Below are positions 36,540 to 45,477 of a DNA stretch of 53,830 nt, piece by piece. The stretch lies in NCBI RefSeq assembly GCF_000701265.1, contig NZ_KL370760.1:415203-469032 (forward strand). Direction: 5' to 3'. The stretch's first letter is position 1. The number at the start of each line of letters is the position of its first letter. The translations under genes were made by a program, and so were the position numbers. Source of the stretch: Legionella wadsworthii DSM 21896 = ATCC 33877. GTDB lineage: Bacteria; Pseudomonadota; Gammaproteobacteria; Legionellales; Legionellaceae. Below the pieces are notes generated by a model that was given only the letters and a program-made list of their open reading frames with translations, was not told where the DNA came from and did not search any database.

Positions 36540-36763
36540 TTTAACTCTCATGAATATTTAATGATCTAATTGTACAATATAAATATTAAGAGTTTCTTAA
36601 GAGAGCAATTGGTCGGCGAATTTCACCTTTTTGGCGAAATTAAAGAAAAAAGCTTAATTTCGGTTCTTTATAACAATCATTCGAAATAACGGAAAAAAAT
36701 TATTGTAAAACAATAAAATATTATTATAATGCAGTGATAAATTAATAATGGAGAGATCATATT

Positions 36764-37306
36764 GTGAACAAAATTAAGAACACGAGTCATATTCTTTACT
36801 TATTATTTTGTTTTCTTTTTTGGTTTATTCCCATCACTACGTCACTTCTAATCTTATTTAAATTCGATTGGATGTGTTCCATAGGTGCCTGGTCTTCTTT
36901 CATATCTGTCGATCAAATACATGATTCACACCAGTTTTCTTGGATTCATAAAGGAATCATATTGGCTATAGAGTGGTTGCCCTTAACCATCACTCTTTTG
37001 ATTTGCCGCAATCTAGCCCATCTTTTCCATCTTTTTGAAAGGGGGGATTTATTTGAACAGGAGAATATCAAATTAATAAAGAAAATTGGCATTTGTATGA
37101 TTTTTGGCGAATTGGTGCAATTGTTCTACCAGCCGCTGATGACCGCAGCGCTTACTTTTAATAATCCAAAAGGGGAACGTATTGCGAGCCTTACCTTAAA
37201 ATCGGCTAATTTATCTACTTTAATAACGGCTTTTATTATTTTGGTTGCTTCCTGGATTGTTCAAGAGGCGCATCAACTTAAATCAGAAGCGCAACTGATA
37301 ATTTAA
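36764..37306 (+). CDS. DUF2975 membrane protein
   Basis: A 180-residue inner-membrane protein with four hydrophobic helices (about 9-30, 62-80, 105-128 and 150-167) and the family's cytosolic loop HLFHLFERGDLFEQENIKLIKKIG (abbreviated: ERGDLFEQEN, about 92-101). It starts with GTG at 36764 preceded by GGAGAG. DUF2975 proteins are typically encoded next to a small Xre/YozG-type regulator, as here. Function is unknown. Confidence 0.8.
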   Translation: MNKIKNTSHILYLLFCFLFWFIPITTSLLILFKFDWMCSIGAWSSFISVDQIHDSHQFSWIHKGIILAIEWLPLTITLLICRNLAHLFHLFERGDLFEQENIKLIKKIGICMIFGELVQLFYQPLMTAALTFNNPKGERIASLTLKSANLSTLITAFIILVASWIVQEAHQLKSEAQLII

Positions 37307-37316
37307 GGAATGACCT

Positions 37317-37574
37317 GTGTCTATTATCGTAAATCTTGATGTGATGATGGCAAAGCGCAAATGCAGACTTAAGGAATTGGCAGAGGCTATCGGTATTACC
37401 GAAGCGAATTTGTCAATTTTAAAAAATGGAAAAGCAAAAGCCATACGCTTTGCCACGCTCGAAGCCATTTGTGCTTATCTTAAGTGCCAGCCTGGAGACA
37501 TTCTGGAATACCAACCCAATCTACAGGATGGTCCAGTTGCACAAGAAACAACTCATCCACTTTTGAAGGCATAG
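37317..37574 (+). CDS. Small HTH (Cro/C1, YozG-like) regulator
   Basis: An 85-residue DNA-binding protein. The HTH is LKELAEAIGITEANLSILKN (about 20-39), followed by the conserved end AICAYLKCQPGDILEY (about 52-67) typical of the YozG group. GTG start at 37317 with AAGGA eight bases upstream. It follows the DUF2975 gene by ten bases, forming a two-gene cassette that recurs across bacteria; the regulator probably controls the cassette. Confidence 0.9.
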   Translation: MSIIVNLDVMMAKRKCRLKELAEAIGITEANLSILKNGKAKAIRFATLEAICAYLKCQPGDILEYQPNLQDGPVAQETTHPLLKA

Positions 37575-37607
37575 GGGTAATCATTTGGACTTTCGCTATT
37601 GTAAAGT

Positions 37608-38033
37608 TTAAAGATTCCCCAAGGCTTGCAAATATTGGAGTTCATCAGGAGGTCTATTATTTTTTTGGGAAAGCCATAAGCACTCTGCCAATTGCTCCAT
37701 CATTAAATGTTCTACCATTAATGAATCAGCGTATTTTTTGATTAAACTTTGATAAATCGCATGAATGCCGACAGGCCGATCAGTCATAACTTGTTCTCTA
37801 ATCGCCAGATGGAGACCCATATGTAAAAATGGGTTCTGTTCTCCTGATTCGGGAAAATAGGACTGCTGTTGAAACTTATCCTGGTTTTCAAATATTTTAT
37901 GATACTCAGGATGGGCTAATATCACTTGGACAATTTCATTTTCTAATGGCGACAGAAGTTGTTTTTGTTGGTATTTCAACCAACTGGAAAAATACATTTG
38001 TCTTGTCTCTTGAATGGTATCGCCGTAAAACAT
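37608..38033 (-). CDS. DUF1841 family protein
   Basis: A 141-residue cytosolic protein matching the uncharacterised DUF1841 family: the N-terminus MFYGDTIQETRQMYFSSW, the NPFLHMGLHLAIREQV segment (about 66-81) and DRPVGI (about 85-90) are the family's signatures. It has no catalytic motif I can name. It converges with the HTH gene 33 bases away. Confidence 0.87.
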   Translation of the reverse strand: MFYGDTIQETRQMYFSSWLKYQQKQLLSPLENEIVQVILAHPEYHKIFENQDKFQQQSYFPESGEQNPFLHMGLHLAIREQVMTDRPVGIHAIYQSLIKKYADSLMVEHLMMEQLAECLWLSQKNNRPPDELQYLQALGNL

Positions 38034-38219
38034 GCATTGCTCTATATGAATAAATCCTTGAGTTTAACTGAAGTGGATTAGAACAACAATGAAAGTTTTC
38101 CTGCGGTTAACCCGCTAATTGACATCGAATAATGATTATGAGATATTCGTATTGCGAGGTTGGACTTGCTATGTGTCATTCCACTGGGTCAATTGGCGAC
38201 ACACTGATTGGCCCTTTCT

Positions 38220-38858
38220 CTACATCGCTCTCCCTATCATTTCAGAAATTAAGCTTAAACAATCCTTTCCGAGTTTTATTCCAATAAATGCCATCAGCAA
38301 ACCACTAACAAACTCAACTCCTTTCCATATGGACGTCCTTGTTAATATATCGGCAAAATATGTTGCAGTAAAAGTCAAAGAACTGAACCAAACAAAACTT
38401 GAGGTAAGCACGCCCATCAAAAAAATGTGCTCCTGATGGGGATAGCCGCTGCTGCCACCGCCAATAATGACTAATGAATCAATAATGGCATGTGGATTGA
38501 GTATACTAAAACCTAAAGCGAGAAGAATGATTTGCGTTCGATTACGTGGTTGAGTTATATTTTCTTTTGACTCAGCTGGCTTAGAAAGCGCATTAGATAA
38601 TGCCTTTGCAGAATAAAAAAGCAAAAAGCCCGTACCTAGCAGTAACATCCATACTTGCAGAACCGGACGCACGAGTAATAACTCATGTAAACCTGCGATG
38701 CTGGAACAAATTAAAATAAGATCACAGACAAAGCATATCACTGCAGACAGCACTGCATGATTTTTCTGTGCCCCCTGTTTGATTAAAAAAACATTTTGTG
38801 GTCCCAAAGCAATGATTAAAGACAAGCCTAGAAGCAAACCATCAAGATAAACGAACAT
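38220..38858 (-). CDS. argO: LysE/ArgO-type amino-acid exporter
   Basis: A 212-residue inner-membrane exporter with six helices. The N-terminal GLSLIIALGPQNVFLIKQG (about 11-29) is the LysE family signature, and the second half contains GFSILNPHAIIDSLVIIG (about 115-132). The E. coli homologue ArgO exports arginine and canavanine; the substrate here is likely a basic amino acid but not proven. No LysG/ArgP-type regulator is adjacent. Confidence 0.9.
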   Translation of the reverse strand: MFVYLDGLLLGLSLIIALGPQNVFLIKQGAQKNHAVLSAVICFVCDLILICSSIAGLHELLLVRPVLQVWMLLLGTGFLLFYSAKALSNALSKPAESKENITQPRNRTQIILLALGFSILNPHAIIDSLVIIGGGSSGYPHQEHIFLMGVLTSSFVWFSSLTFTATYFADILTRTSIWKGVEFVSGLLMAFIGIKLGKDCLSLISEMIGRAM

Positions 38859-38989
38859 AGTCGTATGTGTAAAAATAATAAAAGATAGCGATTATAACAT
38901 TGCAACTTATGCATTGTGGAGTATAAAATGCGTCGATTATTCTGTCTCCGCAAGAGAAGCGTACAAAATAAGAACAAATAGGAGGGGGC

Positions 38990-40546
38990 GTGGGCTCTTT
39001 GTTAGTAAGAAAGCTAATCGTTATCGCTACTATGACGATGCTTGGCATGACAGGTCAATTTGCATATGCAGAAACTGCTACTGTACCTGCACCTGTTTCA
39101 GAGAAATTACAATTACATGATGGATTTTATCCAGTATATCCACCGACTACGCCAGCCACGGGTGAACAACAAAATTTAATTCAACGGGGTGAATATTTGG
39201 CAAAAATGGGCGATTGCATTTCTTGCCATACCAATGTTAAAGCAGGTACTCCAGCTTATGCAGGCGGGTTACCTATAGCGACCCCTTTTGGTACCTTTTA
39301 TAGCCCGAACATTACTCCAGATAAAGAAACGGGTATTGGTAACTGGACAGAAAAGGATTTCATTCGTGCACTAAAAGATGGTCGCGATCCCAAAGGCAGA
39401 AATTATTTCCCCGTATTTCCTTATGTTTATTTTTCTAAAATTACCGATGATGATGCGCGTGCTTTATATGCGTACTTTATGAGTTTACCGCCAGTTAAAT
39501 TAGAAAATAAATCATTGCCTTTTCCTTTTAATGTTCCAGGAGCAAGGTTTACGCTTTGGGGTTGGAACTTATTATTCTTCTTCCCTGAAGAGAATGAAAT
39601 TAAATATAATAAAAACCAGTCTCCTGAGTGGAATCGTGGAAAATACATTGTTGATGGATTAGGGCATTGCAGCATGTGCCATACCCCCTTAAATCCATTC
39701 GGCGCCCCAAAAAATAAATACTATTTAACCGGTGGTTTTATTGATAACTTTTGGGCTCCCAACATCACCAAATATGGTTTGGAATCGGCCACCCACCAGC
39801 AAGTCGCTGATGTATTTAAATTAAATCAGCTGATAAATAACGCAGGGCCTGTGGCAGGGCCTATGGCTGAGGTAAATCACAACAGCTTGATGTATCTTAC
39901 TGATGAAGACAGGATGGCTATGGCGATATACCTTAAAACAGTCGTCAGTGAAGAACCCTTGGGGCTGCCTCCATCAAATGACCCTCCTTCCCTGGATCGT
40001 GGAAAGCAGGTGTATTACACAGCATGCGTTATTTGTCACCAGGATGGCTTCATGACAGCCCCCTTATTAGGAAATGCAGCAGGCTGGTATGAGCGATTAA
40101 AAAGCAGTGGGCTTACTGGTTTATATCACCATGCAATTAAGGGATATAACTCAATGCCCGTAAAAGGTGCTTGTGTCACCTGTTCGGATAACGACATTAT
40201 TTCTGCAGTGGATTACATATTAAATGAATCGTTAACCCGCACAGAACTTATTGATCTGAAAAATGGGGGTGCAGCGAAGTACCCAGCTAACGGAGAATCG
40301 ATTTATAACGAGCATTGTGCAGTTTGCCATAACGATGGTAAAAATGGTGCACCTAAAATTGGCGATCAAGCAGCATGGAAACCCCTGATTGCCAAAAATA
40401 TGGATGTATTAATTGAGAACACAGTCCATGGTAAAAATCATCCGAAAAACGGAGGTTGTAACCAATGTACTACAAACGAAGTCATTGAAGCAGTGAAATA
40501 TATAGTCAGTAAATCTAAAACTGAAGGAAACTACTCATTATGGTAG
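38990..40546 (+). CDS. Tetrahaem cytochrome c, cbp/cyt c5 fusion upstream of caa3 oxidase
   Basis: A 518-residue exported multi-haem protein. Four CxxCH sites are at C76-C79-H80, C227-C230-H231, C346-C349-H350 and C443-C446-H447. The first two belong to domains like the cytochrome subunit of alcohol or gluconate dehydrogenases; the last two are cytochrome c5-like, each with an extra disulphide pair (C395/C398 and C490/C493). In domain 3 the axial Met is seen in SMPVKGAC; in domain 4 the same position is His (NHPKNGGC), suggesting bis-His ligation. The start is GTG at 38990 close to GGAGGGG. It precedes coxB and may donate electrons to the oxidase. Confidence 0.88.
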   Translation: MGSLLVRKLIVIATMTMLGMTGQFAYAETATVPAPVSEKLQLHDGFYPVYPPTTPATGEQQNLIQRGEYLAKMGDCISCHTNVKAGTPAYAGGLPIATPFGTFYSPNITPDKETGIGNWTEKDFIRALKDGRDPKGRNYFPVFPYVYFSKITDDDARALYAYFMSLPPVKLENKSLPFPFNVPGARFTLWGWNLLFFFPEENEIKYNKNQSPEWNRGKYIVDGLGHCSMCHTPLNPFGAPKNKYYLTGGFIDNFWAPNITKYGLESATHQQVADVFKLNQLINNAGPVAGPMAEVNHNSLMYLTDEDRMAMAIYLKTVVSEEPLGLPPSNDPPSLDRGKQVYYTACVICHQDGFMTAPLLGNAAGWYERLKSSGLTGLYHHAIKGYNSMPVKGACVTCSDNDIISAVDYILNESLTRTELIDLKNGGAAKYPANGESIYNEHCAVCHNDGKNGAPKIGDQAAWKPLIAKNMDVLIENTVHGKNHPKNGGCNQCTTNEVIEAVKYIVSKSKTEGNYSLW

Positions 40547-40607
40547 TGTTTTAGTGATAATAAACTCCTCAGCTTTTGAGGAAATAAAAAATTGAATAAA
40601 AATATAG

Positions 40608-40631
40608 GAAAGCCAGGCTAACCTGGCTTTC
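40608..40631. terminator. Hairpin between the tetrahaem gene and coxB
   Basis: GAAAGCCAGG (40608-40617) pairs perfectly with CCTGGCTTTC (40622-40631) around CTAA. The T-run on the plus strand is short. It may partly terminate or separate expression of the cytochrome gene from coxBA. A smaller stem-loop lies at about 40567-40580. Confidence 0.6.
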
Positions 40632-40652
40632 TAGACAAGACGAGGAATGGGG

Positions 40653-41858
40653 ATGTTAAACAGGTTAAATATCTGTAGATTATTAACAATACTAGGTGCC
40701 TGGATTGCGAGCCAGCCAATATTTGCTGGAGCGGATTTTTGGCAATTAAATATGTATAAAGGGGTTACCCCTATCAGTAAAGACGCATATTACCTGCACA
40801 TGGTATGTATGGTCGTTTGTGCCATTATCGGGGTCGTTGTTTTTGGCGTCATGATCTATTCGATGATCCATCATCGAAAGTCCAGGGGCTATAAGCCAGC
40901 TTCATTTCATGATAATCCCCGGTTGGAAATCGTTTGGTCTATTATTCCATTCCTTATCCTTGTCGGTCTGGCTATTCCAGCTACCCGGGTTTTGATTCGT
41001 ATGGACGATACAAGAGAATCTGAGCTCACCATTAAGGTGGTGGGTTACCAATGGCGGTGGCAGTATGAATATCTGGATCAGGGTATTAGCTTTTTTAGTA
41101 CCTTATCCACACCTTTTGAGCAAATTCAAAACAAACAAAAAAAGAGTGAATGGTACTTACTCGAGGTTGATAAACCATTAGTAGTTCCAACCCATAAGAA
41201 AATTCGTTTTTTAGTGACTTCAAATGATGTGGTCCATTCCTGGTGGGTTCCAGAATTAGGAATCAAACGGGATGCAATACCTGGTTTTATGTACGAAGCC
41301 TGGGCAACCATAGAAAAGCCAGGAACCTATAGAGGACAATGCGCGGAACTTTGTGGTGTGAACCATGGGTTTATGCCCATAGTAGTCCAAGCCGTCAATC
41401 AGCCTGATTTTGATAAGTGGGTTGCAACACAATCTAAAAACCAAGATCAATACAATCAATTAGAGGCAAATGTTGCAGCACAGAAGACAATGACCCGAGA
41501 TGAGCTCTTCAACCTTGGAAAACAAAGATACGAGCAGTTTTGCTCTCCCTGCCACCAATCGAATGGCCGGGGTATACCACCGATGTATCCGGCGCTCAAA
41601 GGAAGCTCTGTAGCAACAGGGAATCCTATTTCACGTCATATCGATATTATCCTTAATGGTATTCCTGGTTCGGCAATGCAGCCTTACAAAGATCAACTTA
41701 CCGATGATGAAATTGCTGCAATTGCCACATATGAGCGTAATGCTTGGGAAAATAATACCAATGATATAATCCAAGCTGCAGATGTTGCGACACAACGTCA
41801 GAAAATGAATCAACAACCAACCATGGTTAATAAAGTAAAAGCTGGAGGTTTGCAATGA
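40653..41858 (+). CDS. coxB: Cytochrome c oxidase subunit II with fused cytochrome c (caa3 type)
   Basis: A 401-residue subunit. A signal peptide (about 1-26) is followed by two transmembrane helices (about 50-72 and 94-113) and the cupredoxin CuA domain. CuA ligands are visible as His195, Cys230, Cys234, His238 and Met241 (CAELCGVNHGFM). A C-terminal cytochrome c domain has CSPCH (C297-C300-H301), which defines the caa3-type enzyme. I chose the ATG at 40653, seven bases after GAGG; an ATG two codons earlier is too close to it. The stop overlaps coxA by four bases. Confidence 0.96.
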   Translation: MLNRLNICRLLTILGAWIASQPIFAGADFWQLNMYKGVTPISKDAYYLHMVCMVVCAIIGVVVFGVMIYSMIHHRKSRGYKPASFHDNPRLEIVWSIIPFLILVGLAIPATRVLIRMDDTRESELTIKVVGYQWRWQYEYLDQGISFFSTLSTPFEQIQNKQKKSEWYLLEVDKPLVVPTHKKIRFLVTSNDVVHSWWVPELGIKRDAIPGFMYEAWATIEKPGTYRGQCAELCGVNHGFMPIVVQAVNQPDFDKWVATQSKNQDQYNQLEANVAAQKTMTRDELFNLGKQRYEQFCSPCHQSNGRGIPPMYPALKGSSVATGNPISRHIDIILNGIPGSAMQPYKDQLTDDEIAAIATYERNAWENNTNDIIQAADVATQRQKMNQQPTMVNKVKAGGLQ

Positions 41859-43471
41859 GCGGTTATACATTAGCACACGATGAACAACATGATGATCATG
41901 GTCCTGAACAAGGCAGAGGCGTCTTAGGATTTATTAAACGCTGGTTGTTTACTACAAACCACAAGGATATAGGTACCCTGTATTTATGGCTTGCCATGAT
42001 CAGCTTCTTTTTGGCAGGGGGTATGGCGCTAATTATTCGTGCTGAATTATTCCAACCAGGGCACCGTTTTGTTGATCCAAACTTCTTTAACCAAATGACG
42101 ACACTGCATGGGTTAATCATGCTTTTTGGTGTCGTAATGCCTGCTTTTACAGGGATGGCGAATTGGCAAATTCCTATGATGATAGGTGCTCCAGATATGG
42201 CTTTACCTCGCTTGAATAACTGGAGTTTCTGGATTTTGCCTTTTGCATTTACCTTGCTGCTCTCAACAACTTTTCATGCAGGAGGGGGGCCAAACTTTGG
42301 TTGGACTATGTATGCCCCTTTGTCTACCACGTATGCTCCGCCCAGTACCGATTTTATGATCTTCTCAATTCACATGATGGGTCTCTCTTCCATTATGGGA
42401 TCAATTAACATTATTGCCACGATTTTAAATCTACGCGCCCCTGGCATGACTTTGATGAAAATGCCGATGTTCGTTTGGACCTGGTTGATTACTGCATTCT
42501 TATTGATTGCCATCATGCCTGTTCTGGCGGGTGCGGTCACTATGATGTTAGCCGATCGTCATTTTGGTACCAGCTTCTTTAGTGCAGCCGGTGGTGGTGA
42601 TCCTATTCTCTTTCAACATGTTTTCTGGTTCTTTGGCCACCCTGAAGTATATGTTCTTGTGTTACCAGCATTCGGGGTAATATCTGAAGTAATCCCTACG
42701 TTTAGCCGTAAGCCATTATTTGGTTATTATTTTATGGTTTATGCTACTGCGAGTATCGCCGGATTGTCATTTATAGTTTGGGCACACCATATGTTTACCT
42801 CGGGTATTCCTCTGGGTGCGGAACTATTTTTTATGTACACTACAATGCTCATTGCAGTTCCAACTGGTATTAAAGTATTTAACTGGGTTAGTACCATGTT
42901 TCGTGGTTCTATGACTTTTGAAACCCCAATGTTATTTGCCTTAGCATTTGTATTTCTATTTACTATCGGTGGCTTTACTGGATTAATGCTGGCGCTGGTT
43001 CCTGCAGATTTCCAATACCAAGACAGTTACTTTGTGGTCGCTCATTTCCATTACGTTCTTGTACCCGGTGTTATTTTTGCACTGTTTTCTGCAACATATT
43101 ACTGGCTTCCAAAATGGACTGGGCATATGTATAACGAATTATTGGGCAAATGGCATTTTTGGCTCTCCGTAATTTCCGTAAATATTGCTTTTTTCCCGAT
43201 GCACTTTTTGGGTTTGGCAGGCATGCCTCGAAGAATACCTGATTACGCATTGCAATTTGCTAATTTCAATATGGTCTCTACTATTGGTGCGTTTATTTTT
43301 GGTTTCACACAACTCCTGTTTTTAATCAACATCATTGCCACCATAAGAAAAAGAGGTACTGCTCGTGATATCGCTGCGGGAAGATCGTGGGAAGGCGCGT
43401 ATGGTTTAGAGTGGACTTTACCCTCGCCACCTCCGTACCATACGTTTACTACTCCACCCAAATTAGATTAA
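41855..43471 (+). CDS. coxA: Cytochrome c oxidase subunit I
   Basis: The 538-residue catalytic subunit with 12 transmembrane helices, haems a/a3 and CuB. Ligand motifs are seen: the haem a His in MTTLHGLIM, the CuB His-Tyr pair in FFGHPEVYVLVLPAFG, the double-His region WAHHMFTSG, and the C-terminal-half VVAHFHYVLVPG with the haem ligands. The K-channel and D-channel regions look intact. The ATG at 41855 overlaps the coxB stop; the gene is followed by ctaG 12 bases later. Confidence 0.98.
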   Translation: MSGYTLAHDEQHDDHGPEQGRGVLGFIKRWLFTTNHKDIGTLYLWLAMISFFLAGGMALIIRAELFQPGHRFVDPNFFNQMTTLHGLIMLFGVVMPAFTGMANWQIPMMIGAPDMALPRLNNWSFWILPFAFTLLLSTTFHAGGGPNFGWTMYAPLSTTYAPPSTDFMIFSIHMMGLSSIMGSINIIATILNLRAPGMTLMKMPMFVWTWLITAFLLIAIMPVLAGAVTMMLADRHFGTSFFSAAGGGDPILFQHVFWFFGHPEVYVLVLPAFGVISEVIPTFSRKPLFGYYFMVYATASIAGLSFIVWAHHMFTSGIPLGAELFFMYTTMLIAVPTGIKVFNWVSTMFRGSMTFETPMLFALAFVFLFTIGGFTGLMLALVPADFQYQDSYFVVAHFHYVLVPGVIFALFSATYYWLPKWTGHMYNELLGKWHFWLSVISVNIAFFPMHFLGLAGMPRRIPDYALQFANFNMVSTIGAFIFGFTQLLFLINIIATIRKRGTARDIAAGRSWEGAYGLEWTLPSPPPYHTFTTPPKLD

Positions 43472-43483
43472 TAGGCACGTTGT

Positions 43484-44020
43484 ATGGAAAAGCCAAATGG
43501 GCATCGTAAGTTAATTGTTATATTAAGCAGTCTTGTCCTGGGGATGTTTGCCTTTGGATTTGCCTTAGTACCTATTTACAACAGCATATGCAAAACCTTG
43601 GGTATTAATGGAAAAACCAATCCTGAAGCGATTGCTTACGATGTAACTAAAGCTAAAATTGACCAAAATAGAGAAATAACAGTAGAGTTTGTTTCAACAA
43701 ACAACAGTGGTGTTCCCTGGGCATTTTATCCAAAAGTACGCAAGATCAAAATTCATCCGGGTGAAATCGCAAAATTAGCATTTTATGCTGAAAATAAGAC
43801 AGATCATCCGATGACAGTCCAGGCGATACCGAGCGTGACACCGGGAATTGCTGCGAAATATCTGAAAAAAACTGAATGTTTTTGCTTTGCGCGACAAACA
43901 TTAAATGGGCATGAGGCAATGAATATGCCTCTTTTATTTCATCTGGATACAGATTTACCAGAAAGAGTACATACCGTGACTTTGTCTTATACTTTATTTG
44001 ATGTAACAGATAAAGGATAA
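43484..44020 (+). CDS. ctaG: Cytochrome c oxidase assembly protein CtaG/Cox11
   Basis: A 178-residue membrane-anchored copper chaperone that inserts CuB into CoxA. It has an N-terminal helix (about 9-30), the VPIYNSICKTLGING segment (about 28-42) and the copper-binding CFCF motif within KTECFCFARQTL. The residue pattern is that of Cox11 rather than the unrelated CtaG of Bacillus. It is in the coxBA operon, with coxC 290 bases further on; I see no gene in that AT-rich gap. Confidence 0.97.
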   Translation: MEKPNGHRKLIVILSSLVLGMFAFGFALVPIYNSICKTLGINGKTNPEAIAYDVTKAKIDQNREITVEFVSTNNSGVPWAFYPKVRKIKIHPGEIAKLAFYAENKTDHPMTVQAIPSVTPGIAAKYLKKTECFCFARQTLNGHEAMNMPLLFHLDTDLPERVHTVTLSYTLFDVTDKG

Positions 44021-44310
44021 AATGCATAGTATTTTTTGATAACTATAAACTGGTAATTAACTCGGATATCTATGAATAATTAAATGTCAGTTCACGATAA
44101 TTTAATAAAAATCACGATTTATTCGAGTGCGTATTGGTATAGATTTTGATCTGTAATCATTTATCGGATTTGGTTGAAAATTGAGCTGTTTTTGGGAGAG
44201 GTGCGCAAGATCTTCTAAGTAAGATGCGTATCAGCATACAAAAATCTAGTTCAGTTTGATAAAACAGGTAAAATATAACAGAGCTTATTGTAACAGGAGA
44301 TTAGAATACA

Positions 44311-45180
44311 ATGGGAGCACATGGTACTTATTATATCCCTAAGCCAAGCCATTGGCCTTTGGTTGCATCCTGTGGGTTAACTACCACACTCGTCGGTGCA
44401 GCATCGTGGCTTCATCACGATTGGTACGGACCTTATATTTTCACTATAGGTATGGCAATTATGATTTTTATGTTATTTGGCTGGTTTGGTCAGGTAATTT
44501 ATGAAAATTCCAAAGGTGTATATGACGAGCAGGTCGATAGATCGTTCCGCTGGGGAATGTGCTGGTTTATTTTCTCCGAAGTCTGTTTTTTCGGTGCTTT
44601 TTTTGGTGCGCTTTTTTACAGCCGGCTTTGGTCTGTGCCTCTTTTAGGTGGAGAAGTTCATCCCATTACCCATTTTACTTTGTGGCCTGATTTTAATTCA
44701 TCTTGGCCTATCTTGGTAAACCCTGATAATCGTATTTTTGCCGGAGCTCATGAGGCCATGGGTGCTTGGGGATTGGCAGCAATAAATACGCTCATCTTAT
44801 TAACCTCCGGTGTCACAATTACCTGGGCTCATTGGGCTTTAAAATTAAGAAAGCAGAAGCAGCTGATGATTGGTATGATTTTAACAATTGCTTTGGGGGT
44901 TACTTTCTTAGCCTTGCAAAGTTATGAGTACCATGAAGCATATACAGAGATGAACTTAACCTTATCGGCTGGTATCTATGGCACTACGTTTTTCATGCTA
45001 ACAGGGTTTCACGGCTTACACGTCACCTTGGGTACGATTATGTTGATAGTTATCACCGTACGGTGCAAGTTAGGACATTTTACCCCTGAAAGACATTTTG
45101 CTTTTGAAGGTGTGGCCTGGTATTGGCACTTTGTGGACGTAGTTTGGTTATTCTTGTTTGTATTCGTTTACTGGTTATAA
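44311..45180 (+). CDS. coxC: Cytochrome c oxidase subunit III
   Basis: A 289-residue subunit with seven transmembrane helices. Family features include SHWPLVASCGLT at the N-terminus, GMCWFIFSEVCFFGAFF (about 75-91) and the C-terminal WYWHFVDVVWLFLFVFVYWL in part (WHFVDVVWLFLF). A good AGGAG precedes the ATG. The gap of 290 bases after ctaG suggests it may have its own promoter. No SURF1, CtaA or CtaB gene follows in the window; a five-codon frame remnant is next. Confidence 0.97.
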   Translation: MGAHGTYYIPKPSHWPLVASCGLTTTLVGAASWLHHDWYGPYIFTIGMAIMIFMLFGWFGQVIYENSKGVYDEQVDRSFRWGMCWFIFSEVCFFGAFFGALFYSRLWSVPLLGGEVHPITHFTLWPDFNSSWPILVNPDNRIFAGAHEAMGAWGLAAINTLILLTSGVTITWAHWALKLRKQKQLMIGMILTIALGVTFLALQSYEYHEAYTEMNLTLSAGIYGTTFFMLTGFHGLHVTLGTIMLIVITVRCKLGHFTPERHFAFEGVAWYWHFVDVVWLFLFVFVYWL

Positions 45181-45192
45181 AAGGAATTTTCA

Positions 45193-45210
45193 ATGAGTAG
45201 CTTAGCCTAG
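45193..45210 (+). pseudogene. Five-codon gene remnant after coxC
   Basis: A strong ribosome binding site (AAAGGAA) 12 bases after coxC is followed by an ATG and only four more sense codons (Met-Ser-Ser-Leu-Ala) before TAG, directly next to a palindromic repeat. This looks like the start of a lost downstream oxidase gene. The 297-base gap 45181-45477 holds this, the palindrome and otherwise nothing I can identify. Confidence 0.35.
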
Positions 45211-45222
45211 ATCCAAAAATTT

Positions 45223-45242
45223 ATTCCTGCTCGAGCGGGAAT
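45223..45242. terminator. GC-rich palindrome after the oxidase cluster
   Basis: ATTCCTGC tcga GCGGGAAT is an eight-bp stem (one G-T pair) followed by TTTT on the plus strand. It is a variant of the palindromes at 27296 and 27385 and may act as the coxC terminator. Confidence 0.5.
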
Positions 45243-45477
45243 TTTCCTTCCTGTTACTGATAAGAGTTGGGTCTATTTTGACCCAACAAAAAATTCAAAT
45301 GATTTGGGGCTACACACTCCATCCTATGCTTTATTCAAAACGATTATCATGAATCGTATTTGCTGTTTAAAATTTCTGTCTAGAGATAGATTTATTGTGA
45401 ATACCCCATTAATCTATGAAGATATATTTTTTACATGATAAAAGTAGGTGATCTGAAGTGATCCTTTGAACTAGGAA

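Noticed and set aside
38034..38436. Plus-strand frame 38119-38436
   Set aside because: It is largely antisense to the well-supported LysE-type exporter gene and has no recognisable features.
44021..44310. Hidden small gene between ctaG and coxC
   Set aside because: The stretch is AT-rich with frequent stops in all frames; I saw no credible ribosome binding site plus frame.
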